Assembly (NCBI GenBank): GCA_934725015.1
Contig: CAKVAS010000025.1
Location: forward strand, 1-30,316
Source: an uncultured Bacteroidales bacterium
Lineage (GTDB): Bacteria; Bacteroidota; Bacteroidia; Bacteroidales; UBA932
DNA: 30,316 nucleotides
Direction of reading: 5' to 3'
Made by a program: the position numbers and the translations under genes. Below are positions 6,972-14,406 of the stretch, one piece after another. Position 1 is the stretch's first letter, and each line of letters begins with the position of its first letter. The notes under the pieces are model-generated. The model did no database searches. It was not told the DNA's origin and saw only the letters and a list, made by a program, of their open reading frames with translations.

Positions 6972-7922
6972 ATGGCAGTTAAAACGCAGAGAGGATTGGG
7001 AAAGGGACTCGGGGCGCTGCTCGGGGAGGCGACGGATCTGGAAAACATCCGCAAACCGGTCAGATATGTCAACAAGGTCGTCGTGAGCACGGAGACGGCG
7101 GAACAGCCGCGCAGTTCGGCGGACATACTCATGATTCCGATTGACATGATTGAGCCGAACCCGTTCCAGCCGCGAATGACCTTCGACCAGGAGGCTCTCA
7201 CCGAACTGGCGGAGTCCATCAGGACGCTCGGCCTCATCCAGCCGATTACCGTGCGGAGGAAATCTGCCGACAAATACCAGATCATCAGCGGCGAGCGGCG
7301 CTTCAGGGCGTGCAGGCTCGCTGGGATGGAGATGGTTCCGGCCTACATCCGCAACGCGGACGACCAGGGGATGCTGGAGATGGCCATAGTGGAGAACATC
7401 CAGAGGGAGAACCTCGACCCGATAGAGGTGGCGATGAGCTACCAGCGGCTGATTGACGAATGCAACCTGACCCAGGAACAGATGGCCATGAGGGTCGGCA
7501 AGAAGAGGGCGTCCGTGACGAACTACCTCCGCCTGCTCAAGCTGCCGGCAAAGGTGCAGCACGATCTCAAGGTCGGACAGGTCAGCGTGGGGCACGCCAA
7601 GGTTCTTCTCGGAGTGGAAGACCCTGAAGTTCAGGAAGTTCTCTGCAATCTCGTCGTGAAGGACGGGCTTTCCGTGCGGCAGCTTGAGGAGAAGATTCAC
7701 CGTCTCGCCAAGGAAGCCGAGAAGGGCGGCGAGGAAAAAGGGAATGAGGCGCAGGAGCTGCCGGACGAATATTTCAAGGTTCTCGAAGTCTTCGGAAAGT
7801 ATTTCGACAACAGCATAAGCCTGAAGCGTTCCGGTGCGGGAAAAGGCACGATTACGATTCATTTCTCGTCGGACGATGAGGTGAAGAAGTTCATCGACGC
7901 CCTCGAAAAGTCAAATCTTTAG
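6972..7922 (+). CDS. parB: Chromosome-partitioning protein ParB (Spo0J)
   Basis: 316 residues. The N-terminal RGLGKGLGALLG is the ParA-stimulating peptide typical of chromosomal ParB. The ParB/Srx CTPase-fold domain follows (IEPNPFQPR near 60-68, GERRFRACRLAG 107-118, ENIQRENLDPIE about 141-152). A helix-turn-helix comes next (LTQEQMAMRVGKKRASVTNY, about 166-185). An acidic linker (KEAEKGGEEKGNE) and a C-terminal dimerisation segment end the protein. ParB binds parS, loads as a CTP-gated clamp and works with ParA. parS consensus is TGTTTCACGTGAAACA-like; no perfect copy is in this window, only a degenerate CACGTG site inside the MltD-like gene. Confidence 0.96.
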   Translation: MAVKTQRGLGKGLGALLGEATDLENIRKPVRYVNKVVVSTETAEQPRSSADILMIPIDMIEPNPFQPRMTFDQEALTELAESIRTLGLIQPITVRRKSADKYQIISGERRFRACRLAGMEMVPAYIRNADDQGMLEMAIVENIQRENLDPIEVAMSYQRLIDECNLTQEQMAMRVGKKRASVTNYLRLLKLPAKVQHDLKVGQVSVGHAKVLLGVEDPEVQEVLCNLVVKDGLSVRQLEEKIHRLAKEAEKGGEEKGNEAQELPDEYFKVLEVFGKYFDNSISLKRSGAGKGTITIHFSSDDEVKKFIDALEKSNL

Positions 7923-7931
7923 CTTCGCGGA

Positions 7932-8855
7932 ATGGGACGGCTTCGTGTTTTCATAGCGGTTCTTCTGGCAGGTCTTTGCTTCGCCGGCGTCAACGCGCGC
8001 GCCCAGTTCAAGGACCAGGCCTTTCAGCAGAACTACAATGACTCCACGATGACGGAGAAGTCGGACACCACGGACAAGCTGTTCTCGTTCAAGGAGCTGT
8101 TCCAGGGCCTCGGACACAAGAAGGAAATCAAAATCGGGACAGTATTCGGCGGCTCGGTCATTCTCCCGGGAAGCGGTCAGATTTACAACCGCGACTATTG
8201 GAAGCTGCCCGTAGTCTATGGAGGAATAGCGGCCTGCGCCGGTGTGGGTGGCTACTACACAAGCCAATACAAGAAATCCGTCGCAGCCGGAACTCCGAAC
8301 GAGTCCTACAGGACAACCGCCACATGGCTCTATGTCGGGGCGGGGCTGGTCTATTGGGGCTCGCTGCTCGACGCGGCGGCGTTCTACCCGTCGAACGGGA
8401 AGCCGAATCCCGGACGCGCCGCGATCTACTCGGCCCTTCTCCCAGGACTCGGGCAGGCCTACAACGGCGAATATTGGAAGATTCCGGTCTATTACACGGG
8501 GCTGCTCACGGCGGGCTATTTCGTGTGGAACAACAACCTCAACTACAACAGGTTCAGAAACATATACAAGGAGGCGACCAGCACTGAGACAACCTACACC
8601 GGGCCGATTACCGCAGAACAGGCGAAGTACTACCGAGACTCCTACCGGCGGCTGCGCGACTACTCCATCGTCGCCACGGCGCTCGTTTATGTGCTTCAGA
8701 TAATCGATGCAAACGTGTTCGCCTTCATGTACGACTTCGAGGTGAGCGACGACATAACGATGAGCGTCGAACCGGCGGTTCTCGCGCCTGACAACGCCTA
8801 CGCCATGAGGACGCCGACAAACGCTGTGGGGATGAGGGTCGGATTCAGGTTTTAA
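7932..8855 (+). CDS. DUF5683 membrane protein with an internal duplication
   Basis: 307 residues starting 9 nt after the parB stop, so almost certainly in the same operon. A signal peptide ends near NARAQ. The family motif occurs twice: VILPGSGQIYNRDYWKLP at about 76-93 and ALLPGLGQAYNGEYWKIP at about 168-185, each followed by a hydrophobic stretch that looks membrane-embedded. DUF5683 proteins sit beside parAB in many Bacteroidota but have no established function; envelope location is inferred from the signal peptide and hydrophobic segments. The C-terminus (VGMRVGFRF) resembles an outer-membrane strand ending in Phe. A hairpin with a T8 run follows the stop codon. Confidence 0.85.
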   Translation: MGRLRVFIAVLLAGLCFAGVNARAQFKDQAFQQNYNDSTMTEKSDTTDKLFSFKELFQGLGHKKEIKIGTVFGGSVILPGSGQIYNRDYWKLPVVYGGIAACAGVGGYYTSQYKKSVAAGTPNESYRTTATWLYVGAGLVYWGSLLDAAAFYPSNGKPNPGRAAIYSALLPGLGQAYNGEYWKIPVYYTGLLTAGYFVWNNNLNYNRFRNIYKEATSTETTYTGPITAEQAKYYRDSYRRLRDYSIVATALVYVLQIIDANVFAFMYDFEVSDDITMSVEPAVLAPDNAYAMRTPTNAVGMRVGFRF

Positions 8856-8857
8856 TC

Positions 8858-8882
8858 GCCTCGGCCGAGGCATATTTTTTTT
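8858..8882 (+). terminator. Terminator or attenuator between DUF5683 and the transglycosylase gene
   Basis: The palindrome GCCTCGGCCGAGGC (8858-8871) gives a GCCTC/GAGGC stem with a GGCC loop, followed after ATA by eight T residues (8875-8882), two bases after the DUF5683 stop. GAGGCATATTT is repeated at 8867-8877 and 8883-8893. It may lower read-through into the downstream gene. Confidence 0.6.
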
Positions 8883-8902
8883 GAGGCATATTTAGAGTAC
8901 AG

Positions 8903-10234
8903 ATGAAAAAGGGATATATATTCATGGCTGCGGCAACGGCCGCGGCGCTTTTGTTCGGGACTGATGCGCGTGCACAGTACTTTGACACGGAGGAGATTGT
9001 GGAAGAGGCCGGCGACGTGCAGCCGAAGGACAGTCTTCTATCCAAGGAAGACAGCATAGAGAGTGCATTCAGGGCAGACAGTCTTCAGGGACAGCACACG
9101 CTCGACAGCCTCCTGCTCGCGTTTTACGGGAAGAACCTCCAGATGGAATTTGCAGCCCTCAACGACCTTGACACGGCTGCGGTACGCTACACCTCCCAAG
9201 TTCCGGACTCCGTATTCGTCCGCAGGCTCAGCGACATCCAGTCATTCATCCCACTGTCTTACAACGACATAGTCAAGAACTACATAATCCTCTATTCTGA
9301 AAAGATGCCGCAGCAGATGGGAAGGGTCATCGGTCTGGGCAACTACTATTTCCCAATCTTTCAGGAGACGTTCAACCGCTACGACATCCCGGAGGAACTC
9401 CGGGCGATGGCAGTAATCGAGTCCATGCTCAAGTATGACGCGATGTCGCGGGTCGGAGCGCGGGGCATCTGGCAGTTCATGTACTACACGGCCAAGAAAT
9501 ACGGACTGACCATCAATTCCTTCGTCGATGAGCGCCTAGACCCGGTGAAGGCCGTAGATGCGGCGGCGAGATACCTCAAGGATTCATACGAGATTTTCGG
9601 GGACTGGTCGCTCGCAATCGCGTCCTACAACTGCGGTCCGGGAAATGTGAACAAGGCAATCAAGCGCTCCGGCAAGAGGGATTTCTGGGACATCTACCAC
9701 TATCTGCCGCGCGAGACGAGAGGATACGTTCCGGCGTTCACCGGCGCCCTCTACGCGCTGAACTATTACAGGGAATGCGGAATCACGCCGGAGGAGGTGA
9801 ATATGCCGACGCAGATTGACACCTTCCACGTGAACAGGATGCTCCATTTCAAGCAGGTGAGCGAGCTGACCGGGGTTCCGATGGAGGTGCTGAAGGTGCT
9901 TAACCCGCAATATACCCACGACATCATCCCGGGAAGCGCCGCCGAGACTTGGATTCTGCGGCTTCCGGCCGACTACACCGGAAATTTCATAGCCGTGGAG
10001 GGCAACGTGCATCTGCACAAGGCCGACACGCTGCTGAATCCGGTGACAATCAAGAAGATTAAGGACGGAGGCGACGGTCAGAGAATCGCCTACAAGGTCA
10101 AGAAGGGCGACTATCTCGGAAAGATTGCGTCCAAGTACCGCTGCTCCGTGAAGCAGATTCAGAAGTGGAATCATCTCAAGGGCACGAACATCCGCGAAGG
10201 ACAGACTTTATATATATATCGTGGCGGGAAATAA
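8903..10234 (+). CDS. Lytic transglycosylase, MltD-like (SLT + LysM)
   Basis: 443 residues. The N-terminal signal peptide ends near DARAQ. The lytic transglycosylase domain (about 150-285) contains the catalytic glutamate in VIESMLKYDAMS (E173), GARGIWQFM, and SYNCGPGNVNKAI. One C-terminal LysM (about 396-440: YKVKKGDYLGKIASKY, then QKWNHLKGTNIREGQTLYIY) binds peptidoglycan. The protein is periplasmic or envelope-attached and cleaves peptidoglycan to 1,6-anhydromuropeptides. No lipobox Cys is seen, unlike E. coli MltD. Fourth gene of the par cluster. Inside it at 9824-9834 is TTCCACGTGAA, a degenerate parS-like site. Confidence 0.92.
   Translation: MKKGYIFMAAATAAALLFGTDARAQYFDTEEIVEEAGDVQPKDSLLSKEDSIESAFRADSLQGQHTLDSLLLAFYGKNLQMEFAALNDLDTAAVRYTSQVPDSVFVRRLSDIQSFIPLSYNDIVKNYIILYSEKMPQQMGRVIGLGNYYFPIFQETFNRYDIPEELRAMAVIESMLKYDAMSRVGARGIWQFMYYTAKKYGLTINSFVDERLDPVKAVDAAARYLKDSYEIFGDWSLAIASYNCGPGNVNKAIKRSGKRDFWDIYHYLPRETRGYVPAFTGALYALNYYRECGITPEEVNMPTQIDTFHVNRMLHFKQVSELTGVPMEVLKVLNPQYTHDIIPGSAAETWILRLPADYTGNFIAVEGNVHLHKADTLLNPVTIKKIKDGGDGQRIAYKVKKGDYLGKIASKYRCSVKQIQKWNHLKGTNIREGQTLYIYRGGK
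9824..9834 (+). promoter_or_regulatory. Degenerate parS-like site inside the transglycosylase gene
   Basis: TTCCACGTGAA matches the central 11 bases of the parS consensus TGTTCCACGTGAAACA, including the CACGTG core, but the outer five positions do not match. It is about 1.9 kb from parB. It may simply be coding sequence (FHVNR). Confidence 0.22.
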
Positions 10235-10329
10235 CCCGTCACGATAACCCCTCCCGTCCCCTATGACTAGGGGAAGTCGTGCTCCGTGCGCACCATCGCA
10301 CAATGCCAACGCTTCGCTGTTCTCCGCAC

Positions 10330-10349
10330 GGCGCTCAAGCGCCTTTTTT
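10330..10349 (+). terminator. Intrinsic terminator of the par/transglycosylase operon
   Basis: GGCGC, a TCAA loop, GCGCC, then six T residues: a perfect hairpin and T tract about 95 nt after the transglycosylase stop codon. Confidence 0.85.
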
Positions 10350-10379
10350 CCTCTGAGACATCAACCCGTGAAGTCCCGG

Positions 10380-10456
10380 CTGTCATCTCGAACGTCCCTG
10401 CTGTCATCTCGAACGTCCCTGCTGTCATCTCGAACGTCTCTGCTGTCATCTCGAAC
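10380..10456. repeat. 21-bp tandem repeat, four copies
   Basis: The unit starting CTGTCATCTCGAACGT recurs at 10380, 10401, 10422 and 10443 with an exact 21-bp period; the last copy runs into AAAGTGAGAGGTCTTT. It lies between the convergent transglycosylase and HhH-protein genes, 23 bp from the stop of the latter. The core (read on the other strand, TTCGAGATGACAG) belongs to the same loose family as the elements at 12983, 19906 and 25904. Reading frames across it exist because 21 is a multiple of 3 but show no protein-like character. Confidence 0.85.
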
Positions 10457-10478
10457 AAAGTGAGAGGTCTTTGCGCAG

Positions 10479-12206
10479 CTAAAACCCAATCGCCAACATC
10501 ACCCGCGCCTCAAGCTTGTCGGGCTTTCGGGCGGATGGCAGCATGAATGGATAGGAGAAGTATGCAAGACGGGCGGCAAGACTGCCCCTGTGACAGAATT
10601 TCCAGTTCACGAAAAAGGAGCCCCACACTCCCCTTCCGTAAAATGCCGGTACATTGAACCGCCCGGGGATGTCGTGTTCATAGACATAAATCCGCCCACC
10701 CCAGTTGTCCACACTGAACAGCCCGCCTCGGAGATATGCCGAGAGCGTCCCGGTAATCCGGCAGCTCTCCTCAACGAAGGCCACCATCCCCCACTTGCCG
10801 CAGTGGCTGAAACTCACCGAAGCGGAGCTCGCCCAGATGCCGGCATAGCCTGCCGTCACCTCGCCACGGCAGCTGAATACGCTGGCAGACAGGCTGTTGA
10901 TATCTATGTTTTCACGCAGACGCAGAGCGACGAAAGACGATTCATTCCAGCGGAATTTGTAACGCGCATCCACCCGCAGGTCATTCGTACCCGGCAGCCT
11001 GCCTCCCGCCGGCACAGCTTCACGGGACTTAGGGGCGACATGGCGCAGCCGGAAGGACAGCGAGGCTGAATGCCCGCTGCGGGCGGAGAACTCGGAAACA
11101 AGCAGGGCAATGTTCCGTGAAGGGCTGTAGCGCAACGAAGCCCCCGCCCTGAAATGCTCGGCAAGGCGCGGCGATGTGGCTGACACTACTGCACGGAACG
11201 GCTGCCCTACGCCTCCGGCAAGCTCCGAGGCAAGGTCGAAGCCGCCGAAACAGCCTCTGAAATCCACCGAGAAATCGGCCGTGCAGTGCCAAAGACCGCC
11301 GCCCTGCCGCAGGCCCTCCGCGCCGCCAGTCCCCGCAGACGGAACGCCCTCCACCACGGACGGGACAGCCTCCACCACGGACGTGAATCCGAGTGAAAAC
11401 TTCCGGTGCCACCAGTTGCAGTTGAACAGCCCCATAAGCCCGGCAATGTCAGTCTTTCCCCGCGACGAGTTAACCTCCCCAATCAGCGCCTTTTTCAGCC
11501 CCGGAACGGCAGCCGCGACGGAAAATTTGACCGGTCCCGTGTCGAAGCTGCACCCAAGACCCGTCTGCGCGTATTTTCCGGTCATCGAACGCGACGGCTT
11601 CATGCCTGTCGGACGGCGTATCAGCGAAGCGGCCGACGACGGGTCATCGAGACTCATTGTGTTCCATGCCGCAAGTCCCTGCCCGAACCTTAGGTTGAAG
11701 TCACCGACATATAGCCTCGCCTTCCTCCCCGGCATCGTGACTACAGCAGAGCATGACAACGACTCAAGCTTACCCGCCCAAGTTCCGGCACCGCCCGCCG
11801 AAAGTTCAATCGCCTCACCCTTTGAAAGATATGCGTGCAGCCCATAGAGTCCGGTATCGGCATAGAGCCTGCTTTCAGACGACCAATGCTCCCGAGGCGG
11901 CGAATCCCCGAAGGTGACGAAGAATGCCAGAGCCTCGGCAATTTCGCCGTCGAAACCGTCAATCAGGGAAAGTTCACTGCGGCTGAGCACGGCACCGGCG
12001 GAAGAAATGTAGTCCATCAGCGACACTACCTGAAAGTCGGAGAAAAGCCCGCTTTCGGACAATGTACGCCGCGATGCGGAGTTGATGTTCAGAGGATGCA
12101 GGCTCCTCCACGCGAGCCTCTCCCTCTCGGATTCCGTCACCTCCTCGGGTGAAACAGCCCCGACAATCAGCGCAATCGCCTCAATCAATGTCATCATCAT
12201 ATTCAT
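10479..12206 (-). CDS. Helix-hairpin-helix outer-membrane beta-barrel protein
   Basis: 575 residues from the ATG at 12206 (MNMMMTLIEAIALIVG, a short signal-like segment); in-frame codons upstream add charged residues before it. Residues about 30-100 are a ComEA-like helix-hairpin-helix region (HPLNINSASRRTL, then LMDYISSAGAVLSRSEL and LIDGFDGE). The remainder is rich in alternating aromatic/small residues (YVGDFNLRFGQGLAAW, LRLRENIDI) and ends in AIGF, as in outer-membrane barrels. This HhH-plus-barrel architecture is a recurrent Bacteroidota family of unknown function; a link to DNA uptake is sometimes assumed from the HhH motif, but nothing here shows it. A short internal duplication (SVVEAVP, SVVEGVP) lies near residue 290. 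Divergent from hpt. Confidence 0.8.
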   Translation of the reverse strand: MNMMMTLIEAIALIVGAVSPEEVTESERERLAWRSLHPLNINSASRRTLSESGLFSDFQVVSLMDYISSAGAVLSRSELSLIDGFDGEIAEALAFFVTFGDSPPREHWSSESRLYADTGLYGLHAYLSKGEAIELSAGGAGTWAGKLESLSCSAVVTMPGRKARLYVGDFNLRFGQGLAAWNTMSLDDPSSAASLIRRPTGMKPSRSMTGKYAQTGLGCSFDTGPVKFSVAAAVPGLKKALIGEVNSSRGKTDIAGLMGLFNCNWWHRKFSLGFTSVVEAVPSVVEGVPSAGTGGAEGLRQGGGLWHCTADFSVDFRGCFGGFDLASELAGGVGQPFRAVVSATSPRLAEHFRAGASLRYSPSRNIALLVSEFSARSGHSASLSFRLRHVAPKSREAVPAGGRLPGTNDLRVDARYKFRWNESSFVALRLRENIDINSLSASVFSCRGEVTAGYAGIWASSASVSFSHCGKWGMVAFVEESCRITGTLSAYLRGGLFSVDNWGGRIYVYEHDIPGRFNVPAFYGRGVWGSFFVNWKFCHRGSLAARLAYFSYPFMLPSARKPDKLEARVMLAIGF

Positions 12207-12306
12207 ATCCGTTCTCTGTTTCAACCGGAACCGGACAATCAATAGCCGTCACTCGCGGTCGCCGGATGCAATATTATGGATAATAGCCCGCAAAAGTGTT
12301 GTATTT

Positions 12307-12314
12307 CAAAATTA
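12307..12314 (-). promoter_or_regulatory. Possible -7 element for the HhH-protein gene
   Basis: Minus-strand TAATTTTG fits TAnnTTTG, about 100 nt upstream of the HhH-protein start, back-to-back with the hpt promoter. AT-rich context makes a chance match possible. Confidence 0.3.
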
Positions 12315-12350
12315 AAACTCAAAATTTTTCTTTTTTTTAATGTTATTAAC

Positions 12351-12358
12351 TATTTTTG
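12351..12358 (+). promoter_or_regulatory. -7 element for hpt
   Basis: TATTTTTG fits TAnnTTTG and ends 19 nt before the hpt ATG at 12378, implying a very short leader. Confidence 0.5.
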
Positions 12359-12377
12359 CGACTTGTTTTTGAAATGT

Positions 12378-12920
12378 ATGAAAGAGGTTAAGGTATGGGA
12401 CAAGACTTTCGTCCCTTTCATCGGTCACGATGAACTCATGGGCTACATTGACAACGTCGCCGAAAAAATCAACAATGACTTTGAGGGAGCCACGGACATT
12501 CCGATAGTTCTCTGCATTCTCAACGGAGCGATTATGTTCACCGGAGAGCTGATGCAGCGGCTGAATTTCCCGTGCCAGCTGGTTTCCACCAAGATGACCT
12601 CATATGCCGGGACATCCACGACCGGCGAGGTTCAGCAGACGATGCCGCTCACCGCATCGGTAAAGGGACGCAGGGTCATCATCGCGGAGGACATCATCGA
12701 CACCGGCCTGACAATCAAGGCGATGAAGAAAATTCTTCTCGAAGAGGGTGCGGCGGAGGTTAGAGTCTGCACCATGCTGTTCAAACCGGAAGCCTACCGC
12801 ACAGGCGAAGCCATAGACTATGTCGGCAAGGAGATTCCGAACCGCTTCATTCTCGGTTTCGGCCTTGACTACAACGAGCTCGGACGCAATCTCAGGGACA
12901 TATACGTACTTGAAGACTAA
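12378..12920 (+). CDS. hpt: Hypoxanthine phosphoribosyltransferase
   Basis: 180 residues from the ATG at 12378 (MKEVKVWDKTF); the 34 codons upstream are AT-rich and cross the promoter, so they are excluded. The PRPP-binding signature is VIIAEDIIDTGLT (about residues 98-110). The flexible-loop region is TSYAGTSTTGEVQQ, and FILGFGLDYNELGRN near the C-terminus is typical of Hpt. The cytosolic enzyme salvages hypoxanthine (and often guanine) with PRPP to give IMP/GMP. Followed by adk, 110 nt downstream, giving a purine nucleotide pair. Confidence 0.94.
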   Translation: MKEVKVWDKTFVPFIGHDELMGYIDNVAEKINNDFEGATDIPIVLCILNGAIMFTGELMQRLNFPCQLVSTKMTSYAGTSTTGEVQQTMPLTASVKGRRVIIAEDIIDTGLTIKAMKKILLEEGAAEVRVCTMLFKPEAYRTGEAIDYVGKEIPNRFILGFGLDYNELGRNLRDIYVLED

Positions 12921-12982
12921 GAAACCCATACTCGGAAACAACAGACAAATCTGAAGCGGTCTATTCTTTTCATGTTTCTAAA

Positions 12983-13001
12983 CTCCGGTCGAGAATGACG
13001 G
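12983..13001. repeat. Solitary degenerate copy of the palindromic repeat core
   Basis: CTCCGGTCGAGAATGACGG in the hpt-adk gap resembles the CTCCGCTCGAAATGACAG core repeated at 19906-20048. Match is by eye and short, so chance is not excluded. Confidence 0.4.
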
Positions 13002-13030
13002 CAAACATATAATTAAAAGGCACGAAAATC

Positions 13031-13600
13031 ATGAAATACTATGTCTTGTTCGGCCCTCCGGGAGCCGGGAAGGGAACTCAGGCCAGCGCGATGGTCGAAA
13101 GATACAATCTGCATCACATCTCCACAGGGGCGCTTCTCCGAAAGGAAATTGCAGCCGGAACGGAGCTTGGCAAACAGGCTCGCGAAATCATCGACATGGG
13201 GTGTCTGGTTCCCGACGAGGTGGTCGAGGCGATGATTGAATCGGAATTCAACAATGTGAAGGGGGTCGATGGATTCCTTCTTGACGGCTATCCGCGCACC
13301 CTCGAACAGGCCCGTTCGCTTGACAGGCTGCTCGCCAAGAAAGGGGACAAACTCACCTCCGTAGTCTCAATCATGATTCCGGACAAGATGATTTTTGACC
13401 GCATCCGCCACCGCGCCAAGATTGAAGGCCGCGAGGACGATGCCAACGACGACATCATCGCCAACCGCATATCCACCTACCACCAGAAGACAGAACCACT
13501 TGTCAGCTTCTACAAGGATGCCGGCAAATATACCGAAATCGACGGCGCCGGCACCATCGAAGATGTCCGCGCAAACATATTCAGCGCCCTTGACATCTGA
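13031..13600 (+). CDS. adk: Adenylate kinase
   Basis: 189 residues. P-loop GPPGAGKGT (8-16), then the NMP-binding STGALLRKEI, the DGYPRTLEQA motif, and the lid region RHRAKIEGREDD with RISTYHQKTEPL. The lid is the short, zinc-free type, giving a protein shorter than the ~215-residue long form, as usual in Bacteroidota. It interconverts ATP + AMP and 2 ADP in the cytosol. Downstream of hpt and followed by a strong hairpin. Confidence 0.96.
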   Translation: MKYYVLFGPPGAGKGTQASAMVERYNLHHISTGALLRKEIAAGTELGKQAREIIDMGCLVPDEVVEAMIESEFNNVKGVDGFLLDGYPRTLEQARSLDRLLAKKGDKLTSVVSIMIPDKMIFDRIRHRAKIEGREDDANDDIIANRISTYHQKTEPLVSFYKDAGKYTEIDGAGTIEDVRANIFSALDI

Positions 13601-13655
13601 CACAAGGCCACCATGAGTTAGGCTCTCCCAAACAGGGTGAGCACGGGGAAGGATT

Positions 13656-13682
13656 AAAATGATGCCGCAAGGCATCATTTTT
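13656..13682 (+). terminator. Terminator after adk
   Basis: AAAATGATGCC and GGCATCATTTTT form a long stem closed by a GCAA tetraloop, with T/A tracts on both sides, about 55 nt after the adk stop codon. Confidence 0.85.
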
Positions 13683-13756
13683 GCAAAACACTGGCACACA
13701 CCACATTACGAGCCACCCCGTTTCGACGGGAACTCATGTCTCACCTTTAAAACACA

Positions 13757-14296
13757 ATGATTATGAAGAAAATTATGAATCTGTGTGCGGTGGGAGCAGC
13801 ATTGGCAGCTTTCCCGCTATGCTCATGCGCAGGGTCGGTGGAAAACACTCCCGTTGGTTCTCTTGACTTGCCCCGCTATCTCGGGACATGGTATGAAATC
13901 GCAAGGTTTGACCACTCTTTCGAGAGAGGAATGACAAATGTGAAGGCCGAATATATCCTCCGCGATGACGGAAAGGTGGATGTATTCAATTCCGGATGGA
14001 AAGACGGGAAGAAAAAGACTGCCAAAGGCAAGGCCAAGCAGCCGGATCCGGAGAAGAATCCGGCAATTCTCAAGGTTTCGTTCTTTCTGTTCTTCTATTC
14101 CGACTACCGCATCCTGATGCTCTCCGAAGACTACAGTGTGGCGCTCGTCGGCAGTTCCAGCGACAAATATCTCTGGATTCTCGCACGCACACCATCCCTT
14201 CCGCAACCGGTCATCGAGAATGTTGTCGCCGAAGCCAGAAACCGAGGCTACGACACTTCGAGACTAATTTGGGTGGATCAGTCCAGAAACCAGTAA
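13757..14296 (+). CDS. Lipocalin-family lipoprotein (Blc-like)
   Basis: 179 residues; an ATG two codons in (13763) could also serve. The signal peptide ends in a lipobox (PLCSC), predicting lipid anchoring. The lipocalin signature LGTWYEIARFDHSFERG (GxW motif, about 43-59) is followed by VKAEYILRDDGKVDVFNSGW, KVSFFLFFYSDYRIL and YLWILARTPSLP, matching bacterial lipocalin Blc from start to end. These proteins bind fatty acids or lysophospholipids in the outer membrane. The leader has a CCCGT/ACGGG hairpin with a TTCG loop at 13717-13730. The gene stands alone between the adk terminator and the inverted repeat at 14323. Confidence 0.92.
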   Translation: MIMKKIMNLCAVGAALAAFPLCSCAGSVENTPVGSLDLPRYLGTWYEIARFDHSFERGMTNVKAEYILRDDGKVDVFNSGWKDGKKKTAKGKAKQPDPEKNPAILKVSFFLFFYSDYRILMLSEDYSVALVGSSSDKYLWILARTPSLPQPVIENVVAEARNRGYDTSRLIWVDQSRNQ

Positions 14297-14322
14297 GCCG
14301 CTCAAGGCAAATACCCGATAGC

Positions 14323-14356
14323 CGTCCCATTTTTGCACTGCCGCAAAAATGGGACG
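14323..14356. repeat. 14-bp perfect inverted repeat abutting the DUF1016 promoter
   Basis: CGTCCCATTTTTGC (14323-14336) and its exact complement GCAAAAATGGGACG (14343-14356) flank a six-base loop. The repeat is 27 nt after the lipocalin stop and ends right where TACTTTTG (14357-14364) begins. It could be a terminator for the lipocalin gene or an operator for the downstream gene. Confidence 0.75.
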
Positions 14357-14375
14357 TACTTTTGCAAACTTTCGC

Positions 14376-14383
14376 TATATTTG
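14376..14383 (+). promoter_or_regulatory. -7 element for the DUF1016 gene
   Basis: TATATTTG fits TAnnTTTG, 23 nt before the ATG at 14407. A second match, TACTTTTG at 14357-14364, directly follows the inverted repeat, so two start sites are possible. Confidence 0.55.
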
Positions 14384-14406
14384 CATTTACTATAGAATAT
14401 TTTATA

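Noticed and set aside
6057..7862. A 601-codon open frame on the minus strand opposite parA and parB
   Set aside because: It is the antisense shadow of two certain genes with GC-rich third positions. Its translation is rich in His, Arg and Leu and shows no domain.
7911..8873. A 320-codon minus-strand frame opposite the DUF5683 gene
   Set aside because: Shadow of the plus-strand gene, which has a signal peptide and a family motif; the antisense product is low-complexity Arg/Val.
10263..10463. Open frames across the 21-bp repeats on both strands, with repeats like LLSSRTS and TFEMTAG
   Set aside because: They stay open only because the 21-bp period is a multiple of three; no start context, and a terminator lies inside the region.
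13700..13756. A tRNA-like look to the CCCGT-TTCG-ACGGG hairpin before the lipocalin gene
   Set aside because: No acceptor stem, anticodon arm or T-loop could be placed around it; it is just a short hairpin.
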